Origin: CBDCYS01 sp965226185
GTDB lineage: Bacteria > Acidobacteriota > Terriglobia > Bryobacterales > UBA6623
NCBI GenBank assembly: GCA_965226185.1
Contig: CBDDCT010000004.1
Span: forward strand, 248,001 to 312,000
Direction of reading: 5' to 3'
Length of the DNA: 64,000 nt
This document shows, in pieces, positions 62,245 to 64,000 of the stretch; the stretch's first letter is position 1; every line of letters begins with the position of its first letter. The position numbers and the translations under genes are program-made. Under the pieces are notes generated by a model that was not told where the DNA came from, did no database searches, and saw only the letters and a program-made list of their open reading frames with translations.

Positions 62245-63087
62245 ATGTTGAAAATCCTTACACTCGTCACGGCGGCGCTCGTGGCGCTCACCATCCCGCT
62301 GGACGCTCAGGACAGCGGACCGGTATTGCGTGTTGACGGAGGCCAGGATCAAATCGTACACATTCGCGCCAAGACCCGTCACACCACCGTTATCGTGTTG
62401 CCCGCCACGGAAAACGTGCTCGATTTTGTAGTCGGAGATTCCGAATACTGGCACCTGACCGGAGCCGCAAATCTCGCGTTCCTCAAGCCCATTGCCGAGG
62501 GCGTCACTACCAACGTCGCGCTGGTTTGCGAGTCCGGGCGCATCTACTCATTCCTTGTCACCGAGCAAAGCAAGGGCCAGCCGCATCTTGTCGTCCGCAT
62601 CGACCAAGAGGCCGAGGCCGATCCGCGAATCTCGCCGACGAAACATCAACCGGCCTTTGTAGCTCGCGCCCAGGTTGCCGCCTATCAGCAGATGGCGGAG
62701 ACCGCCATCAAGACGGCCAGGGCCGCGCAGATGGACGCGGATAACCGCATCGCGGACACGGCGGCGGAGGCCGAGGACGAGAGCGAAGCGTTCCGGCCGG
62801 AGTATCCCACGCGGCTCAAGTTTCCCTACCGATTGGACGACAAGGCGCACAAGTGGCCGTTCCTAGTCGAGGGAATGTGGCACGACGGGCGGTTTACCTA
62901 CCTTCGCTCCAACGCCCAGGAGTCGCCCGCGCTGTACGAAGAGAAAGACGGTAAGCCGTCGCTCGTGGCCTACGATCTTGGCGAGGACGGGCTGTACATC
63001 GCCCGTCACGTTTTGGGCCACGGCTGGTTACAGATCGGCAAACAGAGAGTACGGTGGCGCTTCGCCGCGCCGGAGATCGGCCCATGA
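62245..63087 (+). CDS. virB9: VirB9/TrbG-type outer-complex protein
   Basis: This is a 280-residue protein with signal peptide (ILTLVTAALVALTIPLDAQ). VHIRAKTRHTTVIVLPATEN and FLKPIAEGVTTNVALVCESG are the N-terminal CagX/TrbG region. A spacer with coiled-coil tendency follows. The C-terminal domain (LKFPYRLDDKAHKWPFLVEG, WHDGRFTYLRSNAQESPALY) forms the outer-membrane core with VirB10. Its stop overlaps the next start (ATGA). Confidence 0.92.
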   Translation: MLKILTLVTAALVALTIPLDAQDSGPVLRVDGGQDQIVHIRAKTRHTTVIVLPATENVLDFVVGDSEYWHLTGAANLAFLKPIAEGVTTNVALVCESGRIYSFLVTEQSKGQPHLVVRIDQEAEADPRISPTKHQPAFVARAQVAAYQQMAETAIKTARAAQMDADNRIADTAAEAEDESEAFRPEYPTRLKFPYRLDDKAHKWPFLVEGMWHDGRFTYLRSNAQESPALYEEKDGKPSLVAYDLGEDGLYIARHVLGHGWLQIGKQRVRWRFAAPEIGP

Positions 63088-64000
63088 TCGAATGGAAGCG
63101 GCTCTATGCCAAGCCAGCAGGATCACTCCCCGGTGGCGTCGTCACGCAATGGGGTGTGGGAGCCATCACGGTTTTTATTCTTCTGTTCCTGACCTACTGG
63201 ATTTGGCTCGGCGGCGGGGAGCCAGCGGAGGTTGCCGGATTAACCGAGGTAGCCACAACCGCGCCCCGCAGCTTTACTCAGCAGATGACAGCGCAAGTGG
63301 ACGCCGAAACGATGCGGGCCGAAACCAACAAGGCGGCGGAGGCGCGAGCTTTGCGGGCGGAGCAACAACGGCAAGCCAACATCGCCGGACTTACTGCCGC
63401 CAACCAAGCGGCGGTACTTGCCGGGCCGAGTCCCGACACCGGACAACCCTACACGCAGGAAGAATGGGAACTCCGGGAGCGCTTGCGACTGGAAGCCGTC
63501 GAGCGGCGCAGCCGTTCGCTTCGCAGTTCGCCGGTCGCACAGAGCTACCGCAAACTAGACGGCGGCGGGAGCGACGGGAAGCGGATCGTTGACGATCCCG
63601 CACCCGCAAAAGACGAAGGCGCGGAAGCCCTGAAACAAGCGCTTGACACAATGCACACGGTCACAAGCGGCCTTGAAGATCAAATCGCGGCGGAGGCCCA
63701 GGCGGATCAAGCGTTTATCGCGGCACTCCGCGGAACGCCCACCACGCCGGAAGCGGCCCCGACTGTTCCCGCCGCGACTGCGGCCAGCGCCACGGCGCAA
63801 GATTACTCTGTTCCCGCGCGACTCGAAGTGCCGCAAGACCCTCCGGGCTGGGAGCGTATCCATGAAGGCTCGTTTTTGGAAGCGGTGCTAGCAACGCAAC
63901 TTACCGGCGACTTCCCCGGCCCGGTGCTGGCCGTGGTTGCCATTCCCTTCTACTCGGCGGATCGCCAACGCATCCTTGTCCCGCGAGGAACGCGGGTTAT
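63084..64000 (+). CDS. virB10: VirB10/TrbI-type protein, cut by the window edge
   Basis: About 305 residues are visible. A short cytoplasmic start is followed by one membrane helix (GAITVFILLFLTYWIWLGG), then a long Ala/Gln/Glu-rich periplasmic stretch. The beginning of the TrbI/VirB10 domain is SFLEAVLATQLTGDFPGPVL, FYSADRQRILVPRGTRV. It spans both membranes and joins the VirB9 core to the inner complex. The 4-base ATGA overlap with VirB9 shows co-translation. Confidence 0.92.
   Translation, partial: MIEWKRLYAKPAGSLPGGVVTQWGVGAITVFILLFLTYWIWLGGGEPAEVAGLTEVATTAPRSFTQQMTAQVDAETMRAETNKAAEARALRAEQQRQANIAGLTAANQAAVLAGPSPDTGQPYTQEEWELRERLRLEAVERRSRSLRSSPVAQSYRKLDGGGSDGKRIVDDPAPAKDEGAEALKQALDTMHTVTSGLEDQIAAEAQADQAFIAALRGTPTTPEAAPTVPAATAASATAQDYSVPARLEVPQDPPGWERIHEGSFLEAVLATQLTGDFPGPVLAVVAIPFYSADRQRILVPRGTRV

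Larger units (their letters stand above)
55210..64000. mobile_element. Integrated plasmid-like conjugative element, left part
   Basis: From the joint at about 55213 to the window edge every recognisable gene is of plasmid or conjugation type: repA, ardC, a winged-helix protein and a VirB2-B3-B4-B9-B10 series. Codon and base use are more GC-rich and ordered than in the repeat-rich regions. No integrase, attachment site or IS is at the joint. The right end lies outside the window. Confidence 0.8.

Overview
The window looks like a GC-rich chromosome of an Acidobacteriota bacterium, perhaps near Bryobacterales/Solibacterales. This is inference from gene content: DUF1501/DUF1549-DUF1553 and DUF1552/DUF1592 cytochrome pairs, DUF4331 and CHRD proteins, PQQ-propeller enzymes, Tat-exported SMP-30, GMC oxidoreductase and a Tad pilus. 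No rRNA, tRNA or CRISPR array was seen.

Layout. 1-15 kb: two tandem DUF4331 paralogues (the first split by an insertion sequence), a DUF4198 gene between two copies of a 109-bp hairpin repeat, a truncated CHRD protein, a methyltransferase, a GNAT acetyltransferase and an SMP-30 enzyme. Three near-identical 1801-bp IS1380-family elements lie here. 15-24 kb: a decayed protein-kinase fragment, a PQQ-propeller protein, a GMC oxidoreductase, hemL, a lipoprotein, an amidohydrolase and a DUF433/DUF5615 toxin-antitoxin-like pair. 24-29.5 kb: a gene-poor stretch with dispersed repeats, a broken 5' piece of one group II intron, a DUF4145 gene, and a complete group II intron inserted in a MITE-like repeat whose intron-free copy lies at 33.6 kb.

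29.5-37.4 kb: a Tad/Flp pilus locus (two Flp pilins, CpaB, CpaE, CpaF, TadB, TadC) with a divergent LuxR-type regulator whose receiver lacks the usual acidic pair. 38-44.4 kb: a CHRD protein coupled to a cytochrome c-PQQ dehydrogenase, then two secreted leucine-rich-repeat proteins. 44.7-48.1 kb: a DUF1592 cytochrome/DUF1552 operon. 48.4-49.2 kb: a pentapeptide-repeat/TIR fusion whose TIR domain has Gly where the catalytic Glu is expected. 49.9-55.2 kb: a DUF1549-DUF1553/DUF1501 operon, its first gene split by a fourth IS copy, followed by a truncated formylglycine-generating-enzyme-like gene.

At about 55.21 kb the chromosomal operon stops inside that last gene and a plasmid-like element begins inside a truncated repA. 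It carries an ArdC-type antirestriction protein, a winged-helix protein and a type IV secretion run (VirB2, B3, B4, B9, B10) that leaves the window. The two broken genes share 7 bp at the joint.

The region has been heavily rearranged by mobile DNA. Four IS copies, a nested intron, MITE-like repeats and a conjugative element have broken or clipped at least seven genes.
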